A stretch of DNA of 64,000 bases, taken from Serpula lacrymans var. lacrymans S7.9 (lineage: Eukaryota > Basidiomycota > Agaricomycetes > Boletales > Serpulaceae). Below, in pieces: positions 41,177 to 53,185 of this stretch. Below the pieces are notes generated by a model. The model did no database searches and was not told the DNA's origin. It saw nothing but the letters and a program-made list of their open reading frames with translations. Each line of letters starts with the position of its first letter. The stretch's first letter is position 1. The translations under genes were made by a program, and so were the position numbers. Location of the stretch: the NCBI RefSeq assembly GCF_000218685.1, contig NW_006763295.1, forward strand, positions 806,857 to 870,856. The letters run 5' to 3'.

Positions 41177-44100
41177 ATGGACGAATCCACTTCAGCTGCG
41201 GAACAACGCGCTTTTGCAGTTGCAAAACTCAAGCGCGCTGCATCGTTACCACGGATGAAAGATGGGAGACGCCCACCCATGCATGTAGAAGCCGTCAGCG
41301 AAGGTGAAAAAACCCAGCCCGAGGATAAGCAGGAGTCAGATACTCCACCTACCGGCGATATCACAACAGATGTACCCCAAGAGGAGAAGCGAGGAACGAC
41401 ACCAGAACCAGCTAATCGCACAAAGCGTCGTTCGCGCTCTCGCTCTAGGTCCAGAGGTTCCAAAGATTTTAAGGGCAAGATGAAGCCTCCACAATCTCCT
41501 AGTGTGACTCCTCTGATACCAAGCAACGATTCATCTCCCGAAGATTCACCTCCACCACCGCCTCCTGCCTTGTTTCCTCCAACCACGCCAGTGATCTCAC
41601 CAATCCCATCTCATTTCACGGAAATGCAACAAGCATCTCGGCTCCTTATGTCTCCTGCTCTTCTCTCTCCAGAATCGCCCTTGTTATACCCTGGGACCTC
41701 ACCACCCACACCTATGCTACCTACTTTAGAAGCCTTGCAAAAAGGTCTATTCCGTTCTAATAGCGCTGCGGCTCGTATGATGGCAATGCAAAAGCTTACA
41801 AGAGGCAATGATGTCTACGATAATTCCTTCCCTTCGCCTTCCCCAACTCCTCCGCCATTACCGGGAAAACTAGGGAGGAACAACACCGTCTCTGGTGGGG
41901 AGCGATCGGCTGCGAGGAAGTTTCTTCTACAGCGACTGGGCGAAAGGATCAAAGAAGCCGACGGAGAACAGACTAGTGGTGGAGAAGAGAAAGATCCAGT
42001 TGTGCCTGTGAAGCGTAGACGACGCCGATCTGGTCGGAACTCGTCCGGTGCTGGTGGATCTACAACAACCGAAGAGTCTGGGTTTGGGTCTACGTCTGCC
42101 ACTACACCGATCTCTCCTCCTGTGCCTCTGCCCTCCGCGCGGGACATTTCAGAACCACCGCGAACGGCATCTACAACACCCATTCAAACTGTTAATGTTC
42201 CTAGCCTAAATTTGAACGAGACGCTAGCAGGTAGTCGAGAAGCTACGCCCGTCAGAATCTTTGGGTTTAATCATTTTGATCAAGAACCTCCACGAAAAAG
42301 GCGGAGTATTCTTATAGAAGATCCTGACGAAGAGGAAAGAGATCGAGTGCCTCCTCAACACACTTATCTTGGCCTGCCTGGCACTCCAAATCGTCCATCT
42401 CCAAGTATTTCACCCCGTATTCCTCATTCTTCAGATGCTCCTTCATACGCATCTACTGATTCTGCATCACCGTCGGCCATCGGCGTCCCAGTTTATTTGT
42501 CGGTCACACAAAAAACACCTTCCAAGCAGGACCCGTTCCCCATCAGTCCCTTCACTACACCATTGAAGGAGAAACCATCTCGTGACGAAGATGAGGAGGA
42601 AGTACTATATGAGGCAGAATATCAAGAAAATTTGAGACGGTCACCTTATCATGATGTGTTCGCTCGAGAAATAAGCTGGATAGCAGAGCCTGGTGAGTTG
42701 TTCTGTCTATACATTGAATAGTTTTGCCTTAATGGCTTTCATCAGTTCCGGAGTCACGTATGCCTATCCATGACGATGACTATACGGATGAAGATGCTGA
42801 GGAAGAAGAACAGGATGAGCTACCTCCCGAATCTCCGAAAGAGGAATTTCTTCTTGAAACGGAAGATTCTTCTACTCGCGCATCCTCTGATTCTAAGGAA
42901 CTAGTTGTTGAATTGGAGACGTCTCCTGAGCCTACGCCTTCCTTTACATCCCCTACGCCCTCTTCACTGGTCCCTCCATCCCATACAACGTCAACCACTC
43001 GTGCTAGCGATGATTCTGGTTCTCCCAAAGTTTATCCACAGCGCTTATCCGTGGCATCCCGTATTCAAAGTGACCGATCACCGCTTAACACCGATTTTGA
43101 GTGGGATGATTCGCGAGGCACAGCTACAGAAACTTCTTCAAAGCGTACTGGCGACGGGTCCTCCACCACTACATGGGGACGGCTGAAAGACGCGCTCACG
43201 CGAAGTAACTCTGGTGCTGGTCGGCGTTCGCGCACGAACAGCATCGTCACTAGGGAGAGACGCGATCATACTGATTCGAGCGTCAGTCGCGAGAGTGGTG
43301 CCAGTCTGACTAGTCCCAAAGCAACCGAGACTGATAGCGTAGGGACATTCACATACCCGCAGAACCAGCAACAAGTCATGCAGTCGTCATCAGCTTCGAC
43401 CTCTATGTTATCTTTAGCGCCGCAGACTCCACCCAGAGGCGGTGTCTCTCCCATTCCTCCTGCGTCCTCTGCGGATCTTCTGAAGTACAAGGATGCGAAA
43501 TTGTTCCCGTTCCCTGGTATGAAGAAGCTTGAGGAACAGAGAAATCGCGCAAGAGGGATGTCCTTATCTTCATCGACCCCCGACATAGTATTTTCGCTTC
43601 ACGGAAATGATAGCGAATCTCAAGCGCTCCCCTCCAGCTCATCTAGCAATACACCTTCTCACTCACCGGAGATGGCGAGAGATCGGAAGCTTTCTCACCA
43701 GGCTTCGGATACTCGCCTGCTGGCGAAATTCAAGAACATGAGTTCTCCTCCTATCTCTGCCGCTCCTTCCAGTTCCTCTCATCAGGACTATTTCAACGCT
43801 CCCCCCCTTTCTCCGTCGGGTTCAGTCATATTAAAACCACTTCCCACGAATCGAGAGGGTGTGAGGAAGTGGTTAAATGCAAAGAAACTCTTTTCGCAAG
43901 GCTCGTCTTCTCCCAGCCCAACGACGCCACCTGTTGTGGAAGTCCGTCAACCTGCGAGCAAGAAGCCTTCGCTATCTGATCTCTTCCGACGGAAGGAGAA
44001 TGACTTGACAACAGAGTGGGAGGAGGTTGCTATCAGCGACAAGTCACGTACACCAACGAGCGCAAGCGGCAGTACTGTTCTGGGTAAATTTGGGACCGAA

Positions 44101-46320
44101 GTCCGAGAACTTACAACTACTCCGACAGTAAATGGAACGGCACCGGCCCATGAAGACCTGCAGAAGACTCCGCGGGCAAGCAAAGTTGCACCATCTAGCA
44201 GTAGCGCTATGAATGGGAACGGGAATGGAAATGGGATGCAATTTTCCTTGTACAACGCTTCTCCCGCATTACCTTCTCCTCCAGAACCACCTTCATCGGC
44301 TACACCCGATCCCCTCTCGTCATTATCGGATTACCCCGCTCGTTCAACATCTGAATCATCGTCGAACACTTCTTCGCAGTATTCTCACTATCCATCTCAA
44401 GGCCTGATTGTGTTGGAAAGAATAGATGATATGCTTGGACGTGGGTCGAGGAGTCCCATGTGGGCATCAGCTATCGATGATCCACCTCGCAAGCTGTTGT
44501 TATCATCTCCAGTACTCCAAGTTGTCAACTCCAACACTGTCAAAGATCGTTTCCTCTTTCTCTTCAACGACATCCTAGTAATAGCCAAGCCAATCATACA
44601 GGATCAAGATGGACTTCTTGATATGGCCAAGCCCAATCCTCTAGACAGGAAGTTTGTCGTAAAGAATGTGGTGCTCCTTCGCCACCTCTGTTTCAGTGCT
44701 GATCGTGAAGAGCCTCAGGCAAAGACGGCATCCTATGCTAACACGCCACGAAATCCCATTATTCGGTCTTTCATCCACCAGTTCTCCACCGATCCCGATC
44801 ATGCGATTTCTACTCTTTTCGCAAAGTCAGGTTGTCGTGATGATCCAGCAGCGCTCGGCCAGTTGTTGTTCAGGACGTTGGAAGTAGATCGGTCGCGATT
44901 GGGCGATTATCTTTCCCGGCGTACTTCGAAGGTCGTGCTGAAATACTATGTGGATGCCTTCGGCTTCACTGGCTTAAGGTTGGACAAGGCTCTGCGCGTG
45001 TTTTTGCTTTCCATCAACATGCCGACGAGAAGTTCGCACGGAAATAGTCCTCTGGAGCAGTTGCTGGAAGCATTGGCTAGTCGGTGGTATGAGGCCAATG
45101 TTGGACATGTTGCTTACGACAAAGATCTTGCTGTTCGTTTCGTTCGAGCTATCGTGCAGCTTAATGATGTTCTTCATGGCGACATATCGCCAGAGCCTGG
45201 TCCAACTGGTTATGCGAAAAGGAATGTTACCGCAAGTGACTTTTTAGAGGCCTTCCGGCGTTATGATCCTCGTGGTCTGGTGTCTGACGACCTACTCGGT
45301 GACATATATGATTCGATTCGTAAAGAGAAGCTCTTCCAGGCTAGAAACCCATCTACTGGAGGATCCCCAGATATTGCGATCACTATCAAACGATCACTTC
45401 CTCCTCGTTTAACCTATCGAGTCCAATCAGAGCCCATCATTCTTAAAATACCTCAGGTTGACCCAAATTTGACGATCCAGCTTTTCGGCCAGGATATCAC
45501 GTTTGAACCCCCAGTCTTGACTTTTGTCAAGTCCACTGAAGCTTCCTTCCGCGTCACTGGTACTTCCTTTGGGCCCAAGAACATCATTATGCTGCGCTCG
45601 GGGCCAAACGCAAACATGTATTCTGGTCTTCCTTTGAGCTGCTCGTTGGTGGTCGAGCGTGCCTTCATGCGCAATACTTTCCAAGTAGCTTTCTCTGACC
45701 ACAACGCAGCTAAACGGAAATACATGTTCAGTGTTGATGATCCTGTGATTCGTCATGAATGGACCGTATCCTTGAAACGGGAGGTTGAAGCATCCACGAA
45801 TGCTGCGTCTGCCTCGAGTATGGCTAATCGTTCGTCTGCTTTGACTTTCCGCTTCCATCAGGCTGCCAGTCATATAGCGTTCAAGGTGTTGCAAGACACT
45901 CTTATTAACCCTGATGGGTTTGCTATTGGCGGATCTAGTACATTGATTGGCAAAGCTCTCCACCGTCGAGCACCCTCGGTACCTCATCACAACCGAGATA
46001 ACTCGCGAGGATCTATAGACCCGAACCGCAATGGAACGCTCATTCCTATACACAACCGCTCTAAATCACGAAGTAAGATGTATCATCGTTTGGGCCCAGG
46101 GAAGTTAGAGCCAGACAACAATCACAACGGGGATGCCACCTTCAATTCACGTGCTAGTAAGGATAATGACGAGCATGGGGAAGACTCGGCTTCGCCTGAG
46201 GAAGGTCGACTATGGTCAGGCAGGGATTTGGAGATGTACTGCCAACAAAATAGTTCCATCGCACTCGTATTGGCATATCTACAGATAGGAGCCCCAGATC
46301 ATGCAAACGAGTCATCATAA
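41177..46320 (+). CDS. Large Sec7/PH-domain protein (ArfGEF-like, atypical Sec7)
   Basis: Exons 41177-42692 and 42746-46320 (intron 53 nt, phase 1) give 1696 residues. The first 1080 residues are Ser/Pro-rich and disordered, with repeated acidic patches. A PH-like segment (LSSPVLQVVNSNTVKDRFLF, LFNDILVIAKP) precedes a Sec7 domain (SRLGDYLSRRTSKVVLKYYV, DAFGFTGLRLDKALRVFLLS). A C-terminal PH-like part (KRKYMFSVDDPVIRHEWTVS) follows. In canonical Sec7 domains the loop after FL..FR reads LPGEAQKI and supplies the glutamic finger; here it reads INMPTRSSHGNSPLEQLLEA, so that Glu is absent. The architecture recalls yeast Syt1. Without the finger, exchange activity on Arf GTPases is doubtful and a scaffold role is possible. 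Confidence 0.87.
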
Positions 46321-46813
46321 TTTTATATATCTCTCTCCGGTTATTACCGATTTTTGTAAGTGTATTCCTCTCATTGGGCTACGCCTGCAAACTAACGACT
46401 AGTGTAGTTTTTACTACCCGCACCGACCGCTCTCCTTTAAGCTCTGCATCCACATCCCGTTTGTATGTGTAATCAAATTTTACTGTAATTATTCACGGAC
46501 ATCGTTATGTCGTCCACTGTCGTTAGCGCATCTGATTGACATCTACTTTCGCTGCAATTTATGTTTTTTTCCTGGATTTGTTTTACTTAGAGTGTTTTTG
46601 AAGTTTTTGATTCTATACATAAAATGATGCTTATTTGTCAATCAGGTTGCGTGAGGGGGTTGACTGTATTTGGTTTGTGGCATATTACAATCACGACTCC
46701 CGAGAGGCTGTCCATCCCCATCATGCTCCTTGTTAGCGTAAATGTCCCAGGTATACCGCTTTAAAATCACCATCCCTTAGCGCTGGTTTCTGTCGACATC
46801 CCCAAGGCAGACC

Positions 46814-48254
46814 ATGGCTCGAGTCTATGCAGGCGTAAATGATCAGTTAGGAAGTTCTTGGTATGACTACAGTGAGTAGTTTTTACTCTTTTACATTGTT
46901 ATCATGTCCTGATCTCTGAATATACTTCTACAGACAGTTTTCGCATTGAATGGAGCCCTCCAGAGCGCTATGAAATTGTTCGTCGCATTGGAGGAGGAAA
47001 ATACTCCGAGGTGGGTCTTGTTGACTTGTGCATGTATATATTGGAGCCCTTGCCCACACACTGCCGCAGGTTTTCCAGGGAGTTGATATGGTGAATTTGG
47101 AGACGTGTGTTATCAAAGTTTTGAAGCCAGTCGCTGCTAAAAAGATTAAACGGGAGGTCAAGATTCTTCGCAATCTGACTGGCGGCCCCAATGTCGTCGC
47201 TCTCCTCGACGTCGTTCGTGATGCTTCCTCCAAGTTCCACAGTCTAATCATGGAACATGTGAACAACACCGAGTGGAAACTTTTGTATCCCATCCTTACC
47301 GACACAGATATCAAATACTATACTTTCCAGCTGCTTAAGGTATTTACTACGTTCTATCAGTTATATCTGAGTATTCCGTTGAAATGTCATCCATCAGGCA
47401 CTTGATTTTGTTCATTCACGGGGAATCATGCATCGAGACGTAAAACCCGGAAACGTCATGATTGACCATCAACATAGAAAAGTTTGTTATATCCCTACCG
47501 AGACGAGGGAACACATTTGACACATCATAACTTGTAGCTCAGGTTGATCGATTGGGGGCTGGCCGAGTTTTATCACTCTGGAACAGCATACCATATTCGC
47601 GTGGGCTCGCGGTATTACAAAGCACCCGAATTGCTGGTGGGATACAAACAATACGATTATAGTCTTGATTTGTGGAGCGTTGGGTGCATGTTTGCATCGA
47701 TGGTGAGCCGTGGTATAACGGGCTTCATATGTACTATTTTTACACTCCCCTTGCTAGATTTTTCGCAAGGAACATTTCTTTCGCGGTTCCGACAACGATG
47801 ACCAACTGCTGAAGATTATGAAGGTCCTAGGCACGGACTGTTTTGACGCTTATCTGCGCACCTACAACATAGATTTCGAGTCAGAGATAGAAAGTCTTCT
47901 CCAAGTGTAAGTCCTGAAGGAGCTTGATTCACCCATCTTCTGAATTTTACCCTTCCTTTCCAGTTATCCAAAACAACCATGGTCACGTTTCACGACGACG
48001 GAAAACCAACAATTTATTTCGACGGAGGCGTTAGATTTACTTGATAAATTACTTCGTTATGACCATCAGAAGAGGCCAACGGCGCGGGAAGCCCAAGGCC
48101 ATACTTATTTCAGTGAGCAGCTGCACCTCCGCTTACCTTTTCGAGTCCTCACCATACGTTTAATTATTTTTTAGATCTCGTTAGACTTGAGGCAACTTCG
48201 ACCAAAGGGGATTCGGGGGGGTATATGAGTGATTCTGGGTTCTGTTCGATGTAA
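46814..48254 (+). CDS. CKA1: Casein kinase II catalytic alpha subunit
   Basis: Eight exons: 46814-46871, 46934-47010, 47070-47339, 47398-47481, 47538-47702, 47758-47906, 47964-48112 and 48175-48254, giving 343 residues, the usual size. CK2 phosphorylates acidic Ser/Thr sites in nucleus and cytosol. Family hallmarks are [20 protein letters not shown] (glycine-rich loop), [20 protein letters not shown] (basic cluster selecting acidic substrates and polyanions), [20 protein letters not shown], then [13 protein letters not shown] (DWG instead of DFG, diagnostic of CK2) and [18 protein letters not shown] activation segment (here [17 protein letters not shown]). Intact. A regulatory beta subunit is not in the window. 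Confidence 0.97.
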
Positions 48255-48733
48255 TATTAGGGTGAGGAGTTGGTGCGGAGTGCTATTCGGCAGATAGAAT
48301 CAGTGTTTTGCTAGGTTCATTGTAGATATTTCTTGGGTGCCTTGGTGCTTTCTTTATCTTTACTACAGGACTTCTTGTTGTACAAAGTTTCAGCGAACTT
48401 GTATTTGTTTTTGGCCAAACCACATGATAAGCGGATGAAAGATCAATCTCAGGTTATTGCCTGAACTGAGATCAATCAAGGTTCAGTAAAAACGTGTTCA
48501 AACCGATGGCGCAGGCATGTTTTGCAACGAGGCTTCCGCTACGTATTCAAATGTGCGATAGGTCCGAGTCCTTACAACTTCTTGATTCAGGTTTCGCTTC
48601 GTGTTTATCGTGCTAGGACAAGGTGGTGATACACGCAGAAGCCTCTTGAGCATATATTGGGATGCATCTTCGTCCCAGCAGCCCTCACTCATCTGCATCT
48701 TGCGAATACTCTGCTGTCAGCGCTGGTTAGACT
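48255..48733. other. Intergenic, no feature seen
   Basis: 479 bp between the CK2 gene and the next plus-strand gene. I see no coding sequence or repeat here. Confidence 0.5.
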
Positions 48734-49693
48734 ATGATTCAAGTGGGATCCACTATGCAGACGATATCTTTCATTGACGATTTCCACCACCAAATTCCTC
48801 ATACTCCCCGGTACCATCGTGAACACATTGTTCGCTCGAAAACAGCGGATCCGTCTTATCACCCAGCGCGACCCAGCGCTGTTCGCCGCCCATCCTCTCC
48901 ACACGAAAACAATGACGGACCTCCTTGGGCACACATGGCGCAGACGTACGCTTGGGTGGCTGACCAGGAGCATACTAGACTGGATAAACAGAATAGGAAG
49001 ACGGAGCAGTGGGTTACAGAGCAGATTTTCCTAGCCAATCGCACAAACCACGGACGATCGCCGAAACCTTCAGAAAATGGAGAGCTTCGTTGGAAGATGA
49101 TAGATGAGCTTATGTATGACTATGAGGTTGAGGCACAGAGATGGATGAAACAAGAGGAGTCGAGACGGAAAGCTGCAGAGAGAGAGCAAGAGAAGGCCAG
49201 GATTGTTCAAGACGAGATAAAGCGTATCCAGACTCGGGTTCGACAGCGAACGCAGAGTGAAAAACAGAAGATCGCAGACGAGAGACAAAGAGAATATGAG
49301 GCCACCAAGCTTAGAGAGCGCAAAGAGCGAGTGAGGGCAGAACGAGCCAAGGTCAATGCGTGGACCACATATGAATCGCGGTGGACTGCTCTGCCTGCAT
49401 CTTCCGAGCCCCTGACTTTTGGAGCAATTCCATGGCCACTTTTCTCACCTCCCGCTACTGCGACGGATATCATACCTGCGAACATTATCGCCTTTGTTCT
49501 TTCGCCAGTACACTCGCAGAGTCAATCACGGAGAGAGAGAGCCCGAAGTGCCTTACTACGTTGGCACCCAGATCGCTTTCGTCGAATACTGGCCAGAGTT
49601 ACCGCAGCAGACAAGGGTGCTGTTGAGGAGGGCGTGGGCATCGTTACTAGGTGCTTGAATGAACTGATGGCGAAAGACGTCAAGGCTCCTTAA
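48734..49693 (+). CDS. Coiled-coil protein with C-terminal WHPDRF (NFKBIL1-like/J-like) motif
   Basis: A single exon of 319 residues from ATG 48734-48736; a second ATG seven codons in is also possible. The central 110 residues are strongly charged and predicted coiled coil (RWMKQEESRRKAAEREQEKA and onward). The C-terminal domain contains FGAIPWPLF and then RERARSALLRWHPDRFRRIL, resembling the conserved end of NFKBIL1-type proteins, where a WHPDRF motif recalls the HPD of J domains. Those relatives lack a settled function; some are linked to mRNA processing. Assignment is by motif only. Confidence 0.75.
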   Translation: MIQVGSTMQTISFIDDFHHQIPHTPRYHREHIVRSKTADPSYHPARPSAVRRPSSPHENNDGPPWAHMAQTYAWVADQEHTRLDKQNRKTEQWVTEQIFLANRTNHGRSPKPSENGELRWKMIDELMYDYEVEAQRWMKQEESRRKAAEREQEKARIVQDEIKRIQTRVRQRTQSEKQKIADERQREYEATKLRERKERVRAERAKVNAWTTYESRWTALPASSEPLTFGAIPWPLFSPPATATDIIPANIIAFVLSPVHSQSQSRRERARSALLRWHPDRFRRILARVTAADKGAVEEGVGIVTRCLNELMAKDVKAP

Positions 49694-50850
49694 ACTGTTT
49701 AAACTGTGAGTTTTGTGCCTTTGTCCGGTAACAATTTGCTAACGGAGTTGCCTGGTCAGCATGATTAATTAGGGTTATGCCCGAGCTTTCAAGCCATGCT
49801 TTATTTATTGACGACGAAGGACGAGTGTGCGCCGGAGCCCATTCCGTCGCACTGATATGCAGAGGAGCGCAGGAAGCGGCTCATGCAGAAGCGAGATAGC
49901 ATTCACTGTATTTTGTAAGATCAAGAGATATTTCAATGTATATGAGACATTTTAGCATGTTTATGTTCCCTCTGAATACGCAGACTGCAGAGAAATAGCC
50001 GTGTCTCGCAAGCATCGTGAATGTACGGCGGGTACAGGGTCAGCCAGGAATACGCCGGCGAAGACGGCGTTCATGATAGACCCAAAGCACAAGATTGCTC
50101 CGTACGAGATTGCCATGCAGGCGAAGGACAGACTTACCTTATTTCCGCGTCTGCCACGAAAGAAATAGCAACGTGGTCTACGTCATTCAGTTTGTGAAGA
50201 TGGGAAAAAAACCATATGCCACGAGGGATGAAGTCTTTCTCCGCAAGTACCGCCCAGGGAAAGAATGTCACGGCAATTCATCTGGCACAATATCCCTAGC
50301 GTTCGTTGTTGCCAGTCCCTGTTACATCTGAAGATCCATTCAAGTTGCTTATCGTTTTGACTGAAAAGTGGACGTCAATTCACTACAAATATGAGTGATG
50401 CATGCCTGACCCCTTTCCTTGTGGTTCCTTGCACAAAAATATCACTAGAAGTGCATCTGAATTCTACACAAGCTGATGCAATGAAGTCTGAGAGCTTTGC
50501 CATCTGGTGAGAATAAACCCAGGATTCGAACCTGGTTTGCGTTGCGCGTGGTTTTTGCCTCGTGACCACTCAGCTTGTCCGCGGGCCGCCATCACTGCAA
50601 CGACGGCAGCAAGGGATTTTATTTGGACCGCAGGGATTCTTGCTAACAGCTCTCAGCTGCAACCATAACTATGTCCAAACGGTGAAAACTCGCTTTTATG
50701 CCGTGCTAATTTCGTTCAGCGAAGAAAGACCGAACATGGATATTGGGAATAATCATTCTTCCTCTGTGATCGTCGTCGTTTTGTTATAAGGTCCATGGCA
50801 AGACGAAGTTCAGTTCTCGAACTTGGTCAGTTACCAACCAGGAAATCAAA
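49694..50850. other. Intergenic stretch upstream of the mannanase gene
   Basis: 1.16 kb. Apart from the tRNA-like remnant at 50511-50593 I find no coding region supported by splicing or family likeness. Confidence 0.45.
50511..50593 (-). pseudogene. tRNA-like remnant with pol III box sequences
   Basis: On the minus strand a perfect T-arm (CCAGG TTCGAAT CCTGG, about 50519-50535) contains a consensus B box (GGTTCGAATCC). About 35 nt upstream AAGCTGAGTGG resembles an A box. The 3' acceptor strand (GTTTATT) has no complementary 5' strand at the expected place and no good anticodon stem forms, so I call it a tRNA pseudogene or tRNA-derived fragment. Confidence 0.4.
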
Positions 50851-52808
50851 ATGACACTCTGTGCTAGTTTGGTTACTTTGGCTTTGGCCGCCGCGTCGGT
50901 GACTAGTTCTCAGTTATTCTTAAATTTCAATATCACGATGCTAATGCTTTTCGAAGTACGCCAACCCGGTTTCTAGAGCCAACACTGGCTATGTCCAAGC
51001 CTCTGGTCAAGGTTTCACCCTCAACGGTGAACCTTATACTGTGTTCGGGTGAGTTTATGAAACACCTGAAGTAACTCGACCATCAGGTCTAATGGAGATT
51101 GAAGTTCAAACTCTTATTGGGTTGGTTTGACCGAACTCGACACCACGGACATGGACACCACCTTTGCTAATATCGCAGCTACAGGCGGAACTACTGTCCG
51201 AACCTGGTAAGTAGTTTTCAGCAGTCACGCTATAGCATAGGAAGGCCCACATGTCATTCAGGGGTTTCAACGACGTCACTACAGCCAGTGGTGATTACTA
51301 CCAACTCTGGGATGGTAGTACTGCAACCATTAACTATGGCGCTACTGGATTGGAGAACTTTGGTGACTAATTTTCCAAGAATAACGGCTTTCAGTTCAAT
51401 CTCATGCCGTATACAGACAACGTCGTTGCTGCTGCTGCGAAATACAACATTCGCCTCATCGTGACTCTGTACGTTCATCTTCATTGATGTCCCAGTTCAA
51501 ACTGCATCTCAATCTCGATATTAAGGACTAACAACTGGGACAACTACGGTGGAATGGACGTATATGTCGACCAGATCCTTGGCGAGGGTCAGCCGCACGA
51601 TTACTTCTACACCAACTCTGAAGTTATTGTATGTGCCTATACCCCCTGAGAAACATCTTGATACTCACAGAGTCTGTTAGGCCGCATACCAAAACTACGT
51701 CAAGGCCTTTGTCAGCCGCTATCTTACTGAACCAACCATCTTCGGTTGGGAGCTTGGTAAGCTTTCACTTGACATATCTTTATTCGATTTTGCTTACGTT
51801 CGTCGTGTTTCCTGGTAGCCAATGAACCGCGATGCACGGGTTCGACGAAGTGAGTTCGAAAATATCCCTAACGCAGCTTTTTTTGCTGATGGGAGTTTAT
51901 TAGCGCAACTTCTGGAACTTGCACCACTACCACTATCACCGAATGGATCAAGACTATGTCGGCTTATATCAAATCAATCGACACTAACCATTTGGTTGGC
52001 CTTGGCGATGAGGGCTGGTTCAACGATGCCAACAGCACTGATTATGCTTACGAGTACGTACTTGAAACTTATTGAAGTTACGGATGGCTGACTTGGGCGA
52101 AAATGAAGTGGCTCTCAAGGTATCGACTTCAATGCCAACCTTGCCGTCGATACCATTGACTTTGGTACCTTCCACGTGTGTATTCATTTTCTTTTTACGG
52201 GGGTGAAATATAATCTGACGTTATTGATAGTTGTATCCCGTATGTTTACCTCGTACGCTTTTTTTCAGTCGTGCTATGCTGACATGTTCCGATCATATTT
52301 AGTTCACATGGGGAGAAGACACTGAGTACGTCAAACTCCTCCATACTATTCCACGTTGATAGAAGTACTGACATCTACATTCCTCTTTAGCCCAATTGAG
52401 TTCGGTACTGAGTGGATTGAGAACCACAGAGACTCACAGGCGACCTACAACAAACCCGTGCTCATGGAAGAATTCGGTGTCTTCGTCGACCAGAACCAGA
52501 CTGAGACTTACGAGAACTGGTACTCCACCGTCATCGATGGTGGCCTAGCTGGTGTCCTGATCTGGTAAGTCTCGTCGCTCTTTCAGAAATGGCGTGTTTG
52601 TGACATGCGTGTACCTCCAGGCAAGCTGGGTCGAACTTGACCAATGGTGCAACTCCCGACGACGGGTTTGCGGTGCGTATTTTCGCGGGGTTGGTGTATG
52701 AAGGTCATCTGATTGGTCGTGCTTGTAATACAGATTTACCCTAACACCACTATCTACTACATGGAGCAGGACTATTCTGCGCAACTCAAGGCCAGAAATG
52801 ATGCTTAA
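50851..52808 (+). CDS. Secreted GH5 endo-1,4-beta-mannanase
   Basis: Fifteen exons: 50851-50898, 50957-51048, 51105-51206, 51262-51362, 51417-51468, 51526-51628, 51681-51756, 51819-51849, 51904-52053, 52109-52175, 52231-52239, 52303-52325, 52391-52564, 52621-52672 and 52734-52808, giving 384 residues. A signal peptide (MTLCASLVTLALAAAS) leads to a GH5 (subfamily 7-like) barrel. Landmarks are GFTLNGEPYTVFGSNSYWVG, RLIVTLTNNWDNYGGMDVYV, FGWELANEPRC (acid/base Glu), HLVGLGDEGW, and KPVLMEEFGVF (nucleophile Glu). It cleaves mannan backbones of plant hemicellulose outside the cell. There is no carbohydrate-binding module. An apparent TAA at 51368 lies inside an intron. The 9-nt exon encodes Leu-Tyr-Pro. 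Confidence 0.95.
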
Positions 52809-53185
52809 GGGTGGGTCAAGCGAATCAAGTGCAGTTGGTCGTACGACGGGTGTATTTTCATCATGTCTCAGCAGCCATGTACTATACAGATTTTTGTCCA
52901 CGTAGTAATCATACCCATACACTTTGAACACTGCCTTTGCTGTCCTGCACTAGTTTTAGGAAAAAGTCCGCCTGGTCAGTGTTATGGTTTTGTATCACAC
53001 GCATGTCGACTATGAGCTCGTGTACATGGCTTGATTCTCTTCCACATTGAAGACTTCGCAGAACCTAGGATAATTACAATATATATGAAATATAATAGTA
53101 CATAAAACTATATTTTGCAGCTACAAGTAATATGGTATGCTTTTGACAGGCTTTCAAGACCAGCGAGGAGCATATTGCAGGATGA
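52809..53185. other. Intergenic between convergent mannanase and Gly/Met-rich genes
   Basis: 377 bp holding the 3' regions of two convergent genes. AT-rich runs near 53075-53110 may carry polyadenylation signals. No gene seen. Confidence 0.5.

Noticed and set aside
51363..51416. In-frame stop (TAA at 51368) suggesting a mannanase pseudogene
   Set aside because: The stop lies in a 54-nt GT-AG intron; splicing restores LENFDNVVAAAAKY in frame, and both catalytic Glu residues are present.
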